Source: a virus
IMG/VR virus record: IMGVR_UViG_3300010400_000034
Location: 1 to 40,102 of that record
Reading direction: 5' to 3' (one strand)
Length of the DNA: 40,102 bases
Shown: positions 22,401 to 30,987 of the stretch, in pieces
Numbering within the stretch: position 1 is the first letter of the stretch
How the letters are laid out: every line of letters begins with the position of its first letter
Position numbers and translations under genes: made by a program
The notes under the pieces: generated by a model
What the model was told of the DNA's origin: nothing
The model's input: the letters and a program-made list of their open reading frames with translations, nothing else
Database searches by the model: none

Positions 22401-22759
22401 TGGCTCGACTTCACGTCATGACCGGCAACGGCAGCAACACGTTTACCGTGGTTTGCCATTCACCGACGCCAGCCGGCAACAACTCCGCTGGCGTATCTTG
22501 GGCTACGGCAATCAAGAACGCTTTCAACCCAGTCACGAACATGTCAATCGGCAATGGCTCGGGTCAGATTTCCACGAATGAATCGAATGATGTCGCCGCT
22601 GGAAATGTCATTGAGACGACGTTTCAGTTCGACGATAATCCGTCATGGGATTCGGCGACGCGAACAGCGCAATTGAATTTGATCGCAGGGGATGCTGTGA
22701 CGCGCGTTCAGAATGACTACGCCGCAAGGCTGAAATGGTTCGGGGCGGTAGTGGCATGA
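22400..22759 (+). CDS. Hypothetical structural protein (119 aa)
   Basis: Starts MARLHVMTGNGSNTFTVVCH and continues TPAGNNSAGVSWATAIKNAF; the fold looks like a small alpha-beta virion protein with a helical C-terminus. Overlaps both neighbours. Family not recognised. Confidence 0.65.
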   Translation: MARLHVMTGNGSNTFTVVCHSPTPAGNNSAGVSWATAIKNAFNPVTNMSIGNGSGQISTNESNDVAAGNVIETTFQFDDNPSWDSATRTAQLNLIAGDAVTRVQNDYAARLKWFGAVVA

Positions 22760-23040
22760 CAGAAGATCGTATTGCTGGGCTCGTCGCAAAGTTCAATGGC
22801 GCGATCAAATACGCGCCGATGCTCACTGACCATCCAGATTGGTCTGATGACGAATGCTTGGCTTTTGCACGCAAGTGGCATCCGGTGGCCATAGCGCAAC
22901 TGAAGGCGGCCATGGATCGGGATGCCGCTGGAAATGGCCACTGGCACAACCCGCCAAAGGGCGAGCGTGCATGGAATGACCGCATTCCGTATTGCCGCAA
23001 TCAGCCGACCGGTCCCATGCTGCGGGAGGCGATGAAGTGA
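22756..23040 (+). CDS. Hypothetical protein (94 aa)
   Basis: Starts MTEDRIAGLVAKFNGAIKYA; contains HPDWSDDECLAFARKWHPVA. Overlaps the neighbours by ATGA and GTGA. Helical; function unknown. Confidence 0.65.
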   Translation: MTEDRIAGLVAKFNGAIKYAPMLTDHPDWSDDECLAFARKWHPVAIAQLKAAMDRDAAGNGHWHNPPKGERAWNDRIPYCRNQPTGPMLREAMK

Positions 23041-23528
23041 CCACTGCCTCGGTTGCCTACGGCTCGTCAACGGCTATGACGATCACGCTGACAAGCCTTG
23101 CCTCGTCGTCGACATTGCTTGCCGGTCGCGAAAGCACAGTCGTAGACAATACCGGAACGCTCGCGCTCGATTACCTTGTCGGCGGCAAGATCAGGGCAGG
23201 CGCTGGAACGCCAATAGCCGGGCAGATCGAGGTGTGGGCGGCGGGCTCTTATGACGGTACGACATTCGCGGGTATTGTCGGAACGGGCGATGCTGCGCTA
23301 ACGTTGACAAACGAAAAGCCGCGCATGTCGCTGCTCGATATCATCGCAGTGGACACGACCGCATCGCACACTTACGAATTCGGGCCAAAAAGCATCGCCC
23401 AAGCATTCGGCGGTGTGGTGCCGAAGAAATGGGGTATCTTTGTTGTGCACAATTCAAGTGCCACGTTGAGCGCGACAGCCGCTGATCACGAAATAAAATA
23501 CACGGCCATCAACTACACGAGCGCGTGA
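23037..23528 (+). CDS. Structural protein with GTG start (163 aa)
   Basis: GTG at 23037 overlaps the previous TGA (GTGA) and begins TTASVAYGSSTAMTITLTSL. Contains AGQIEVWAAGSYDGTTFAGI and WGIFVVHNSSATLSATAADH; beta-rich. Such proteins recur beside LamG-like proteins in phage structural cassettes and look like virion decoration proteins. Confidence 0.7.
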   Translation: MTTASVAYGSSTAMTITLTSLASSSTLLAGRESTVVDNTGTLALDYLVGGKIRAGAGTPIAGQIEVWAAGSYDGTTFAGIVGTGDAALTLTNEKPRMSLLDIIAVDTTASHTYEFGPKSIAQAFGGVVPKKWGIFVVHNSSATLSATAADHEIKYTAINYTSA

Positions 23529-24286
23529 TGGCTGGAAAGTTTGTAAGAGCTTCATCGCAGTATCTCATAAACTCGGCACCTGCACTTCCTTCGACCGGAT
23601 ACCCACTGACAATAGGAGCGTGGTTCACACAAGATGCCATAGCTGCGATTGAGGCAATAGTTACTTACAGTAACTCAGCCGCTGGCAAATTCGGTATTAT
23701 GACGCTGCAAGTGTCCGCAACAGGACAGATTACGGCAGGAAATGCGCCTGATGCTGGGGGCACAAATGGGGCTACTACAACAGGGACTATATCGACAGGT
23801 ACGTGGAACTTTGCAGTTGCGCGGCTTATCACAGCAACGAACCGAAAGTTGGCTGCATTGTTTTCGACGGGAGTGTCAGAACACGCTTCAAACGTAACCG
23901 GAACAGCGCCGACTGGATTAAACAATATCACCATCGGATGCAGAAATGTAAACGCGTCTCCGGCGAATTTTCACGGCGGGATGATAGGAGAGGTCTGGTA
24001 CACCAATACGGACATCCAGGCCGATGGGCTCGCGCTCCAGGATGAGACGTTGCGCCAACTGGCCTACGGCGGGCCGTTTTCATTGCCGCACATCGCTAAA
24101 GATATCATTGAGTACCGCAGTCTGCGTAAGCATCCATCAAGCGATGGCGATGATCCAAATGAAATATTCAGCAACGCTGGGCCTCAAACGTGGGTGAACA
24201 CGAACGGCGCAACGATAGGCGAGCACCCGCCGCTACCATATTGGTTTGTGAGGCCAGGACAGACAATGCGTAACCTGATCATCTGA
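23528..24286 (+). CDS. LamG/concanavalin-like lectin-fold virion protein
   Basis: 252 residues. MAGKFVRASSQYLINSAPAL, YPLTIGAWFTQDAI, TGTWNFAVARL and FHGGMIGEVWYTNTDI are the strands of a LamG-type jelly roll. The C-terminus (LPYWFVRPGQTMRNLII) is typical of phage proteins of this kind. A GTG three bases upstream is an alternative start. Probably binds surface glycans. Confidence 0.75.
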   Translation: MAGKFVRASSQYLINSAPALPSTGYPLTIGAWFTQDAIAAIEAIVTYSNSAAGKFGIMTLQVSATGQITAGNAPDAGGTNGATTTGTISTGTWNFAVARLITATNRKLAALFSTGVSEHASNVTGTAPTGLNNITIGCRNVNASPANFHGGMIGEVWYTNTDIQADGLALQDETLRQLAYGGPFSLPHIAKDIIEYRSLRKHPSSDGDDPNEIFSNAGPQTWVNTNGATIGEHPPLPYWFVRPGQTMRNLII

Positions 24287-24287
24287 C

Positions 24288-24944
24288 ATGGCTATAGGAT
24301 TTCGACCGCTTCCGCTTGCTGGATTACTCAACAACAAGACACTTGCGGCCGGTGCTGGTTCCTACGCTCTCACTGGCTCGGCCGCATCTGTCCTTGTCAA
24401 GAGGATAGTGGTTGCCGCTGTCGGTAGTTATGTTCTTACGGGTGCCACAGCCGCACTGCTGCATCAGTGGAAGGTTGTAGCCGGGGTTGGATCGTATACG
24501 CTGACAGGCGCAACAGCCTCGTTGCTGCATAAGTGGAAAGTTGCGGCTGGAGCTGGCGCGTATACACTATCTGGATCTACGGCTTCGCTGTTCCACGGCT
24601 GGAAAGTTGCGGCTGGTTCTGGTTCTTACGTCCTCACTGGCGCCACTGTTGCATTCAGAAGAACTTACGTCCTCGGTGCTGGCGCTGGAGCGTATGCGTT
24701 GGCTGGCAGTACGGCTTCGTTGCTGCATAAATGGAAGATCGCGGCTGGGGCTGGAGCCTACACGCTAACAGGAACTGCAGCCTCTCTGTTGCACGGATGG
24801 AAAGTTGCGGCCGGAATTGGGACGTACGTTCTTACGGGCGTCGGCGTGACGTTCTCGGTGACCTCAGAAGATCGGACTTCTGCGCGGTCTCCGCTATTCC
24901 GACGCAGTGCGAATACCTATTGGCGAGGGAGGTCTGCGTCATGA
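24288..24944 (+). CDS. Virion protein with eight 22-residue tandem repeats
   Basis: 218 residues. From residue 17 eight units of 22 residues follow, pattern AGxGxYxLTGxxAxLLHxWKVA; unit 5 has RRTYVLG instead of LHxWKVA. A 30-residue basic tail follows. The repeats are clear at protein level and partially at DNA level. Each unit probably gives two beta strands in a solenoid or sheet. Comparable repeats occur in phage tail and head fibres. Start is 1 base after the previous stop. Confidence 0.75.
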   Translation: MAIGFRPLPLAGLLNNKTLAAGAGSYALTGSAASVLVKRIVVAAVGSYVLTGATAALLHQWKVVAGVGSYTLTGATASLLHKWKVAAGAGAYTLSGSTASLFHGWKVAAGSGSYVLTGATVAFRRTYVLGAGAGAYALAGSTASLLHKWKIAAGAGAYTLTGTAASLLHGWKVAAGIGTYVLTGVGVTFSVTSEDRTSARSPLFRRSANTYWRGRSAS

Positions 24945-25408
24945 TGCGGACGACCTATCGTCCCGGCGATTTCCTCCGCGACTGTGATCGGTGCGGATTT
25001 ACTGTCTATGCCTCAGAAACCCGCAAGCAATGGGATGGGCTCATTGTGTGCGCGATCGGATGCTTCGAGGAGAGGCACCCACAGGACTTCGTGCGTGGGC
25101 GTGTGGACCGGCAGAACGTGCCTGATCCTCGCCCCGTGCCGACTGCGCGCTTTGTCGGGACACTCAACACGGTGACCACAGCGGCGGCGGTGTCTGGCCA
25201 AACATTTCTATTGGTGGAATCGACCGCGCGCATGCTGGCAGGCGACAGGCTCAACATTGCGCTCAGCGATGGGAATATGGCGGCGAAATCCATCCTGACC
25301 GTGACGAGTTCGGTCCGGTTGGACTTCGCCACGGGCATGCCTGGCGCGGTGCCGAATGGCGCGATCGTGGTTGACCTTACGGCCGTATCAACGGCGGATA
25401 TCGGGTAA
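24941..25408 (+). CDS. Phage protein with N-terminal zinc-binding motif (155 aa)
   Basis: Starts MMRTTYRPGDFLRDCDRCGF and continues WDGLIVCAIGCFEERHPQDF; CxxC and CxxxC fit a zinc ribbon. This domain recurs before gp4-like genes in podophages. The C-terminal half is a beta domain (FLLVESTARMLAGDRLNIAL). GGAGG before the start. Probably a minor head or tail assembly protein. Confidence 0.7.
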   Translation: MMRTTYRPGDFLRDCDRCGFTVYASETRKQWDGLIVCAIGCFEERHPQDFVRGRVDRQNVPDPRPVPTARFVGTLNTVTTAAAVSGQTFLLVESTARMLAGDRLNIALSDGNMAAKSILTVTSSVRLDFATGMPGAVPNGAIVVDLTAVSTADIG

Positions 25409-26358
25409 TGACAACTAGCGGCGTCTACACGTTCAACCGAACGCGAAACGAAATCATCCACCAAGCCGGGCGCAAAGTTGGAGCGTGGGCGGCGGGGGAG
25501 ACTGTCGGCGCGCAGGCAATCACGGATTTCGCCGAAACGCTCAACATCATGGTGAAGCATTGGCAAGGTCAAGGCATCCATATCTGGAGAACAACCGAGG
25601 CGGTACTGTTCCTGCAACTTGATCAAGTGCGCTATTCGCTGGGGTCGGCATCAACTGACCACGCAACGGAATCGTTTGTCGAAACCAGCATAAGCGCAGA
25701 TGAGGCATTGGGGCAGACTGTCATTTCCCTGACCAGCACAAGCGGCATGACGGCCAATGACGCGATCGGCATTCAATTGGACGACGGAACGTTGCAATGG
25801 ACGACGATTAGCGTCGTGGGAGCGTCCACGGTAACGGTCAACGCCGCGCTGACCGACTCGGCATCGGCCGGCAATCTAGTGGTGACATACACGACGGCGC
25901 TGGTACGTCCGCTCAAGGTGCTCTCAGCGAGGCGGTTCAATTTCAACAGTGACATCGATACCCCGATGTTCGAGATGGACCGCATCGAATATCAGGAACT
26001 GCCGAACAAGACTGCGACCGGAAACGTCAACGGCTATTATTATGACCGGCGCGGTGGTGCCAATACGCTTGGCCTGCTGTACGTCTGGCCGCAGCCGTCA
26101 TCGATCGACGAATGCGTGAAAATGACGATTGCGCGGCCCATTCAGGATTTCAACGCTGCCGGCGACAATGCGGACGTGCCGACAGAATGGCTGCAAGCGC
26201 TCATCTGGAATTTGGCCGAACAAATGGCGCCTGAGTTCGATGTTCCGCCGAACAAGTTCAGCATGATCCAGGTGATGGCTACGAAATATCTAGCCGAAGT
26301 TACTTGGTCCGAGGAAGAAAACACGTCTTTGACTTTTGAGCCGGCGAGGCGGCGTTAA
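25408..26358 (+). CDS. Head completion/connector protein, P22 gp4-like
   Basis: 316 residues. Starts MTTSGVYTFNRTRNEIIHQA and continues with GRKVGAWAAGETVGAQAITD, FAETLNIMVKHWQGQG; C-terminal VPTEWLQALIWNLAEQMAPE, VMATKYLAEVTWSEEENTSL. This matches the family of adaptor proteins attached below the portal. The beta insertion around residues 95-170 is a typical variable region. TAATG overlap with the previous gene. Confidence 0.75.
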   Translation: MTTSGVYTFNRTRNEIIHQAGRKVGAWAAGETVGAQAITDFAETLNIMVKHWQGQGIHIWRTTEAVLFLQLDQVRYSLGSASTDHATESFVETSISADEALGQTVISLTSTSGMTANDAIGIQLDDGTLQWTTISVVGASTVTVNAALTDSASAGNLVVTYTTALVRPLKVLSARRFNFNSDIDTPMFEMDRIEYQELPNKTATGNVNGYYYDRRGGANTLGLLYVWPQPSSIDECVKMTIARPIQDFNAAGDNADVPTEWLQALIWNLAEQMAPEFDVPPNKFSMIQVMATKYLAEVTWSEEENTSLTFEPARRR

Positions 26359-27770
26359 TGGGCCAAGTCCAATTCGCCACGCAGACATTTACCGATACGG
26401 CCCTTCCGGTATCGTCGCAGCGGCTGGTAAATCTGTATGCCGAGCGATGTCCGCCCGATGCAAAGACCCAAGTGGCGGTCAAGGGAAGCCCTGGGGTGGT
26501 GTCATTCGGCTCATGCGGCTCTGGCCCGATCCGCGGATTCGACTACATGGGAGGCGTTCTCTACGTCGTCTCAGGTGGGTATCTCTACAGCATGTCGTCG
26601 ACGGGCTCGGCCACCTTGTTGGGGGGCGTGATATCAGGTTCCGGTCCGGTGTCGCTGGACAACAACGGAACACAGCTTGTCATCGTCAACGGTGTGCATG
26701 GCTATGTCTATTCGGTATCGGCGGGGTTCACTGTCATCAACGATGCGGATTTCAACGCAGCGAAGACGGTGCGCTTTCTTGATCAAAGGTTTGTGTTCGA
26801 TTGGTACGGGACCAACAAGTTCTTCATCTCTGATACGCTGGATGCCACGTCATACGACGCGCTGGCCTTCGCATCGGCGGAATCTCGGCCTGACAATGTT
26901 CTGGCCGTCGAGGTGCACCAAGAAATCCTGCTGGTCTTCGGCGACAAGACTATTGAACCGCACCAAAATGTGGGGGCAGCAAACTTTCCGTTCGAACGGG
27001 TGCCAGGCGGCGTCATCGAGCGCGGGCTCGGCGCTGTGTATGCCATCACGCAAGAGGATAACACGGTCTTCTTCCTCGGCGAGGATCGGATATTCTACAA
27101 GTTGTCAGGGTCGAGTATCAGCCGCATATCCACGCATCCGCTGGAGCATGAATGGGCGCGGTACGATGTCATTTCCGATGCTGTGTGTTTCTCCTATACC
27201 TTCGCCGGCCACAAATTCATCGGGATCACGTTCCCTACGCAAAGCCGCACGTTCCAGTATGACATTGCCTCCGGGTGGCTCTGGCACGAGCGGCAATCAT
27301 GGGACCTCAACGGAAACCCGATGGGGCTCTGGCGGTTCTTCTGCGTGATTGATGCCTACGGCAAGACACTTGTTGGCGATGCGTTCTCTGGTGCTGTGGG
27401 ATATCTGTCCGATACGACATACACCGAGCTTGGCAACACGATGCAGGGCCTGGCCGTTTCGCCGCCGATCCATCATGATCGCAAGCGCCTGTTTCATGCC
27501 GGCTTTGAACTCGATGTAGAATCCGGAGTCGGCATTGCGACGGGGCAGGGCTCTGACCCGCAAATCATGTTGGACTGGTCGGACGACAAAGGCCACACAT
27601 ACACCGATCAACAGATATGGTCGTCGATGGGTGCCGGCGGGGCATACAATACGCGACTGCGCTGGACCAGGCTCGGTCAGTCCCGAGATCGGCGCTACCG
27701 TATCACGATTTCAGATCCAGTGCCGCGGACCATCATGGCCGCGCACGCCGACCTGATGCTTGGCGCATGA
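26358..27770 (+). CDS. Packaged-DNA stabilization protein, P22 gp10-like tail hub
   Basis: 470 residues. Repeated beta-propeller-like strands and blocks SQRLVNLYAERCPPDAKTQ, KGSPGVVSFGSCGSGPIRGF, RFLDQRFVFDWYGTNKFFIS, GGVIERGLGAVYAITQEDNT and WARYDVISDAVCFSYTFAGH match gp10-type proteins. In P22 gp10 plugs the portal-gp4 channel and carries the needle and tailspikes. No needle gene is recognised after it. Confidence 0.85.
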   Translation: MGQVQFATQTFTDTALPVSSQRLVNLYAERCPPDAKTQVAVKGSPGVVSFGSCGSGPIRGFDYMGGVLYVVSGGYLYSMSSTGSATLLGGVISGSGPVSLDNNGTQLVIVNGVHGYVYSVSAGFTVINDADFNAAKTVRFLDQRFVFDWYGTNKFFISDTLDATSYDALAFASAESRPDNVLAVEVHQEILLVFGDKTIEPHQNVGAANFPFERVPGGVIERGLGAVYAITQEDNTVFFLGEDRIFYKLSGSSISRISTHPLEHEWARYDVISDAVCFSYTFAGHKFIGITFPTQSRTFQYDIASGWLWHERQSWDLNGNPMGLWRFFCVIDAYGKTLVGDAFSGAVGYLSDTTYTELGNTMQGLAVSPPIHHDRKRLFHAGFELDVESGVGIATGQGSDPQIMLDWSDDKGHTYTDQQIWSSMGAGGAYNTRLRWTRLGQSRDRRYRITISDPVPRTIMAAHADLMLGA

Positions 27771-27970
27771 GTGAATACGGTCTCTGCCGCGATGCAGTCA
27801 AATGCCGTCGCAAGCGCTGCGGATTACAGACAAGCATTACAGAAACCGCAGATGGGCATCCACTCGGGCTGCGATATCTCGGAGCTGCCTGCTGCAGAGT
27901 GTGCGGCAAAAGTTGGACTTACGCGCGGACAGAAGGAACTGCGGCTGAAGTGAGAAAAGAGAAATCATGA
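27767..27970 (+). CDS. Cys-rich hypothetical protein (67 aa), one of two overlapping readings
   Basis: MSEYGLCRDAVKCRRKRCGL start, CCRVCGKSWTY near the end. Overlaps gp10 and the next gene by ATGA on both sides, which favours it. Third-position GC is only about 48 percent. See the competing frame at 27771. Confidence 0.5.
   Translation: MSEYGLCRDAVKCRRKRCGLQTSITETADGHPLGLRYLGAACCRVCGKSWTYARTEGTAAEVRKEKS
27771..27953 (+). CDS. Alternative reading: Ala-rich 60-aa protein with GTG start
   Basis: Begins directly after the gp10 TGA with GTG (NTVSAAMQSNAVASAADYRQ) and contains MGIHSGCDISELPAAECAAK. Third-position GC is about 60 percent, more like neighbouring genes. The two frames cannot easily both be right by chance, so one or a true overlap is real. 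Confidence 0.5.
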   Translation: MNTVSAAMQSNAVASAADYRQALQKPQMGIHSGCDISELPAAECAAKVGLTRGQKELRLK

Positions 27971-28161
27971 ACAGTCAATGTAGTTCCTGCCGATTCTATC
28001 GCGTCGATCCGCGCAATCTCAAGCAGGGAACATGCCGTTTCAATCCGCCAATGCCGGCCATGATTAGCAGCCCGACCGGGCAGCCAATCAGCATAGGCAT
28101 GTTTTCGCCCGTGCAGGAAAACGAGTGGTGGGGAAGTTCGAAACTAATCAGCGCGGGATGA
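27967..28161 (+). CDS. Cys-motif protein (64 aa)
   Basis: MNSQCSSCRFYRVDPRNLKQ with CxxC, then GTCRFNPP. This CxxCxFY...CRFNPP pattern recurs in small phage proteins thought to bind metal. Ends ENEWWGSSKLISAG. Function unknown. Confidence 0.7.
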   Translation: MNSQCSSCRFYRVDPRNLKQGTCRFNPPMPAMISSPTGQPISIGMFSPVQENEWWGSSKLISAG

Positions 28162-28165
28162 ACTC

Positions 28166-28615
28166 GTGACGGGCGCAATATCTGCCGCTGCCAAAGCCAC
28201 GCCGCTGCCGCATGCGAACGTGGGGCGGCCGATGGTCGACACAGAGACGGGCCAGCTCACAAGGCACGGAACGCAGGTTCTGTCTGCGTATCGAGAGCAT
28301 GTCGTTGGTTCGAACCGGATCACGCCATGCTCGGCAAGTGGAACAAACGTCATAAGTTTGACGCCGAACGATTCGGCGCCGGTCATCGAGAAATACGTCG
28401 ACTATGAGTTCTTCCCATTCGTTGCCGCCAACAACTCGACAGGCGCCGTCACCATGACCGTAGTGCCGCGCACGGGGGCGCTGGCCACGCTCAAGGCATA
28501 CAAAACGAATGGATCTGCACAAGCCGGGGCGGGCGATATCACGGCTGGTCTGCTCTACATTGCTGTGTATGTCGACAGTCTCGACAGCGGCGCTGGTGGA
28601 TTTGTGCTGAAATGA
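28166..28615 (+). CDS. Hypothetical structural protein (149 aa, GTG start)
   Basis: Starts VTGAISAAAKATPLPHANVG and contains GQLTRHGTQVLSAYREHV, then beta-rich sequence (VDYEFFPFVAANNSTGAVTM). Overlaps the next gene by ATGA. Likely virion related, no clear family. Confidence 0.65.
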   Translation: MTGAISAAAKATPLPHANVGRPMVDTETGQLTRHGTQVLSAYREHVVGSNRITPCSASGTNVISLTPNDSAPVIEKYVDYEFFPFVAANNSTGAVTMTVVPRTGALATLKAYKTNGSAQAGAGDITAGLLYIAVYVDSLDSGAGGFVLK

Positions 28616-29103
28616 ACTACACGCTTACGGTCAAGCCGGAGCCGATCAGTCTTAAGGTTTTGTGCGACGACGTTGCTGCGCTGCCAATGCGTAAGCGGGT
28701 TCATGCTCTGGAGGCTGAATTACTCAAGTTGCCGCAGTTGGAAATCCCTCCGAAGCATTATTTCTCCGAAGGAGCCTACGCTCGGGAAATCACCATTCCG
28801 GCCGGAGCGGTAGTCACAGGCAAAATACACAAGCATTCGCAAATCAATATCCTGTCAAAGGGCGAGATCAGCGTGTTGACCGAGAATGGGATTGAGCGGG
28901 TAAAAGCGCCGTTCACGGTCGTATCTCCGCCTGGCACGAAGCGCGTGGCGTTTGCCCATACGGAATGCGTGTGGACGACGATCTTGGGGACCGATGAAAA
29001 AGACCCGGAATTGATTGAACAGACGTTCACGACCAACAGCGAAGCCGAATATCTCGAATACGTCGCGCAACTTCAACTTGAGGCACCATCATGTCATTCC
29101 TAG
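28612..29103 (+). CDS. Cupin-fold protein
   Basis: 163 residues. The second half reads EITIPAGAVVTGKIHKHSQI-NILSKGEISVLTENG, with the cupin PGxxxTGKxHKH metal-site pattern; APFTVVSPPGTKRVAFAHTE is the second cupin motif. A helical N-terminal region of about 50 residues precedes. Seen in podophages before the ejection genes. No known reaction; may be a small structural or assembly protein. Confidence 0.8.
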   Translation: MNYTLTVKPEPISLKVLCDDVAALPMRKRVHALEAELLKLPQLEIPPKHYFSEGAYAREITIPAGAVVTGKIHKHSQINILSKGEISVLTENGIERVKAPFTVVSPPGTKRVAFAHTECVWTTILGTDEKDPELIEQTFTTNSEAEYLEYVAQLQLEAPSCHS

Positions 29104-29741
29104 CGGCGGCAGTTGGCGGCGGCGCTCTTATTGGAGCGGGCGCAAGTCTATATGCATCGAACCAGCAATCTGACGCTGCAGGGCAGGCGCTCGCGTTCCA
29201 AAAGCAGCAATACGCCGACAGCCAAAAGCACATCGCCCCGTACCTTCAACAAGGCCAGTCAGCGCTCGGCTATCTCGGTCGTCTCAATCACGGTGATATG
29301 AGCCAGTTCTACGCATCGCCGGATTATCAATTCCGTCTCGGCCAAGGGCTGAACACGCTGCAAAACTCGGCGGCAGCCAAGGGCGGGCTGCTTTCAGGCA
29401 ACGCCATGCGCGCGATTAGCGATTACGGGCAGAACACGGCGGCGAGCGAGTTTGGCAATTACTGGAACAGGATGTTTCAGCAATCTCAACTCGGCCAGTC
29501 AGCAGCGCTCGGTCAGGGGCAACTCGGCGCAACGCAGGCGGGCCAGATCGGCGGCACGATGATGGGCCAAGGACAGGCCAATGCATCGGGCGCGGTCGGG
29601 GCGGCCAATTCGATCAACGGCGGCATCAGCAACTATGGCTATCTCAATTATTTGAACAACAAGGGCGGCGGTGCAGGGAGCGCATACGCGCCAAGCGGCG
29701 GCTCTGGTCCCGCCTACGATCCATATATGAACGCAACGTAA
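29091..29741 (+). CDS. DNA-transfer (ejection) protein, P22 gp7-like
   Basis: 216 residues. Starts MSFLAAAVGGGALIGAGASL, a Gly/Ala hydrophobic segment, then SDAAGQALAFQKQQYADSQK and YLQQGQSALGYLGRL, DYQFRLGQGLNTLQNSAAAK-GGLLSG. These blocks define the gp7/p33-type family carried in the head and ejected before the DNA. Gly-rich C-terminus. Overlaps the cupin gene by 13 bases. Confidence 0.88.
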   Translation: MSFLAAAVGGGALIGAGASLYASNQQSDAAGQALAFQKQQYADSQKHIAPYLQQGQSALGYLGRLNHGDMSQFYASPDYQFRLGQGLNTLQNSAAAKGGLLSGNAMRAISDYGQNTAASEFGNYWNRMFQQSQLGQSAALGQGQLGATQAGQIGGTMMGQGQANASGAVGAANSINGGISNYGYLNYLNNKGGGAGSAYAPSGGSGPAYDPYMNAT

Positions 29742-29751
29742 GGCGCTCGCC

Positions 29752-30987
29752 ATGGTCGACAACGCAATTGCCCTGCAGGTCCGCCCGCTAGACATTTCCA
29801 CGCCGCTCATGCAGGCGGCGAAGATGCGGCAGATGGAATCCGAGCAGCAGATGCAAAAGCAGGCCAACGACCGCGAGGAAACGGCGTCGGCAATGCGCGG
29901 GCTTGCACCCTATGCTGACTCGCCGGAGTTCGGCGCACGATGGGCGCAGACGTTCGACGACCTCGCGCAGCGTGGCGTAATCCGGCCCGACATCGCGGCC
30001 AACATGCGCAACAACCCGAGCCAGTTGCAGTTGCGGAGTGTGCTGGCGCAGTCGGAAAAGCCGGAACTACAGCTGCAGCGTGAACAATTCACCGAGATCC
30101 AGAAACAACACGCCATCGCGCAAACCAACACGGACCGATCGTTCAATGAGGGCGTGCGTCAATTCAACGTCGGACAGGAGACAAAAAACCTTGCCCCCGG
30201 CTTTGTGCGCACCCCGGAAGGAGGGCAGGCATTCGTCCCAGGCGGCCCGGCCGACCCGAAGTATATTGCTGACACAAAGGGCGAGAAGTCGCTCCCCGAG
30301 CAGGTTGCAGAGCGGCAGAGGGCCGTTGTCTCCCGCAACATGGACCCGAACGACCCACACATCCGTTCCTATATTCTGACCGGACGTTTCCCGAAGGAAG
30401 ACCAGCAGCCTCTTACGGCGACCGACAAGAAGGCTATTCTTGAGGCTGACCAGCATGTCATGGCGCATGATCAGACACTTGAACTACTGAATGAAGCCAA
30501 ACAACTTTCGCCAAAGGCCATGGGGTTCAAAGGAGCCGGAACGATTGGAGTTCTCGGCGCGCCATTTAGCCAGACGGCGGCCGATACCGCGCAACTTGAT
30601 ACCCTTGTAACCACAAAGGCGGTCGGCGAACTGAAGGCGATATTCGGAGGTAACCCGACCGAAGGAGAGCGTGCGATTCTTCTTGATATCGCGGGGTCGT
30701 CGAAATTGCCGGATTCTGAGAGGCAGAGAATATACAATCGCGCAATTAATCTTGTCGAGAAGCGTCGCGAGTTTGCGCAGCGGCAAGCCGATGAGTTGCG
30801 GGGCGGCACGTACTTTAAGACGAATGGCGGGCAGTCCCGAAACAGCGTAGAGGCGCCGGCTGGAACCGATCCGGCGAAATGGGACGCCGCTATCAAGCTC
30901 CTCAAGTCAAATCCGAAACTGGCTGAGCAATTCGACGAGGTGTTCGGTGTAGGCCGGGCGGCGCGCATTCTTGGGGTCATAAAATAA
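29752..30987 (+). CDS. Ejection protein, internal virion (411 aa)
   Basis: Starts MVDNAIALQVRPLDISTPLM. Long helical segments (MQAAKMRQMESEQQMQKQAN, EREQF) and GELKAIFGGNPTEGERAILL plus RRIYNRAINLV-like end are typical of phage internal proteins in this place. Not enzymatic. Directly followed by the larger ejection protein. Confidence 0.75.
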   Translation: MVDNAIALQVRPLDISTPLMQAAKMRQMESEQQMQKQANDREETASAMRGLAPYADSPEFGARWAQTFDDLAQRGVIRPDIAANMRNNPSQLQLRSVLAQSEKPELQLQREQFTEIQKQHAIAQTNTDRSFNEGVRQFNVGQETKNLAPGFVRTPEGGQAFVPGGPADPKYIADTKGEKSLPEQVAERQRAVVSRNMDPNDPHIRSYILTGRFPKEDQQPLTATDKKAILEADQHVMAHDQTLELLNEAKQLSPKAMGFKGAGTIGVLGAPFSQTAADTAQLDTLVTTKAVGELKAIFGGNPTEGERAILLDIAGSSKLPDSERQRIYNRAINLVEKRREFAQRQADELRGGTYFKTNGGQSRNSVEAPAGTDPAKWDAAIKLLKSNPKLAEQFDEVFGVGRAARILGVIK

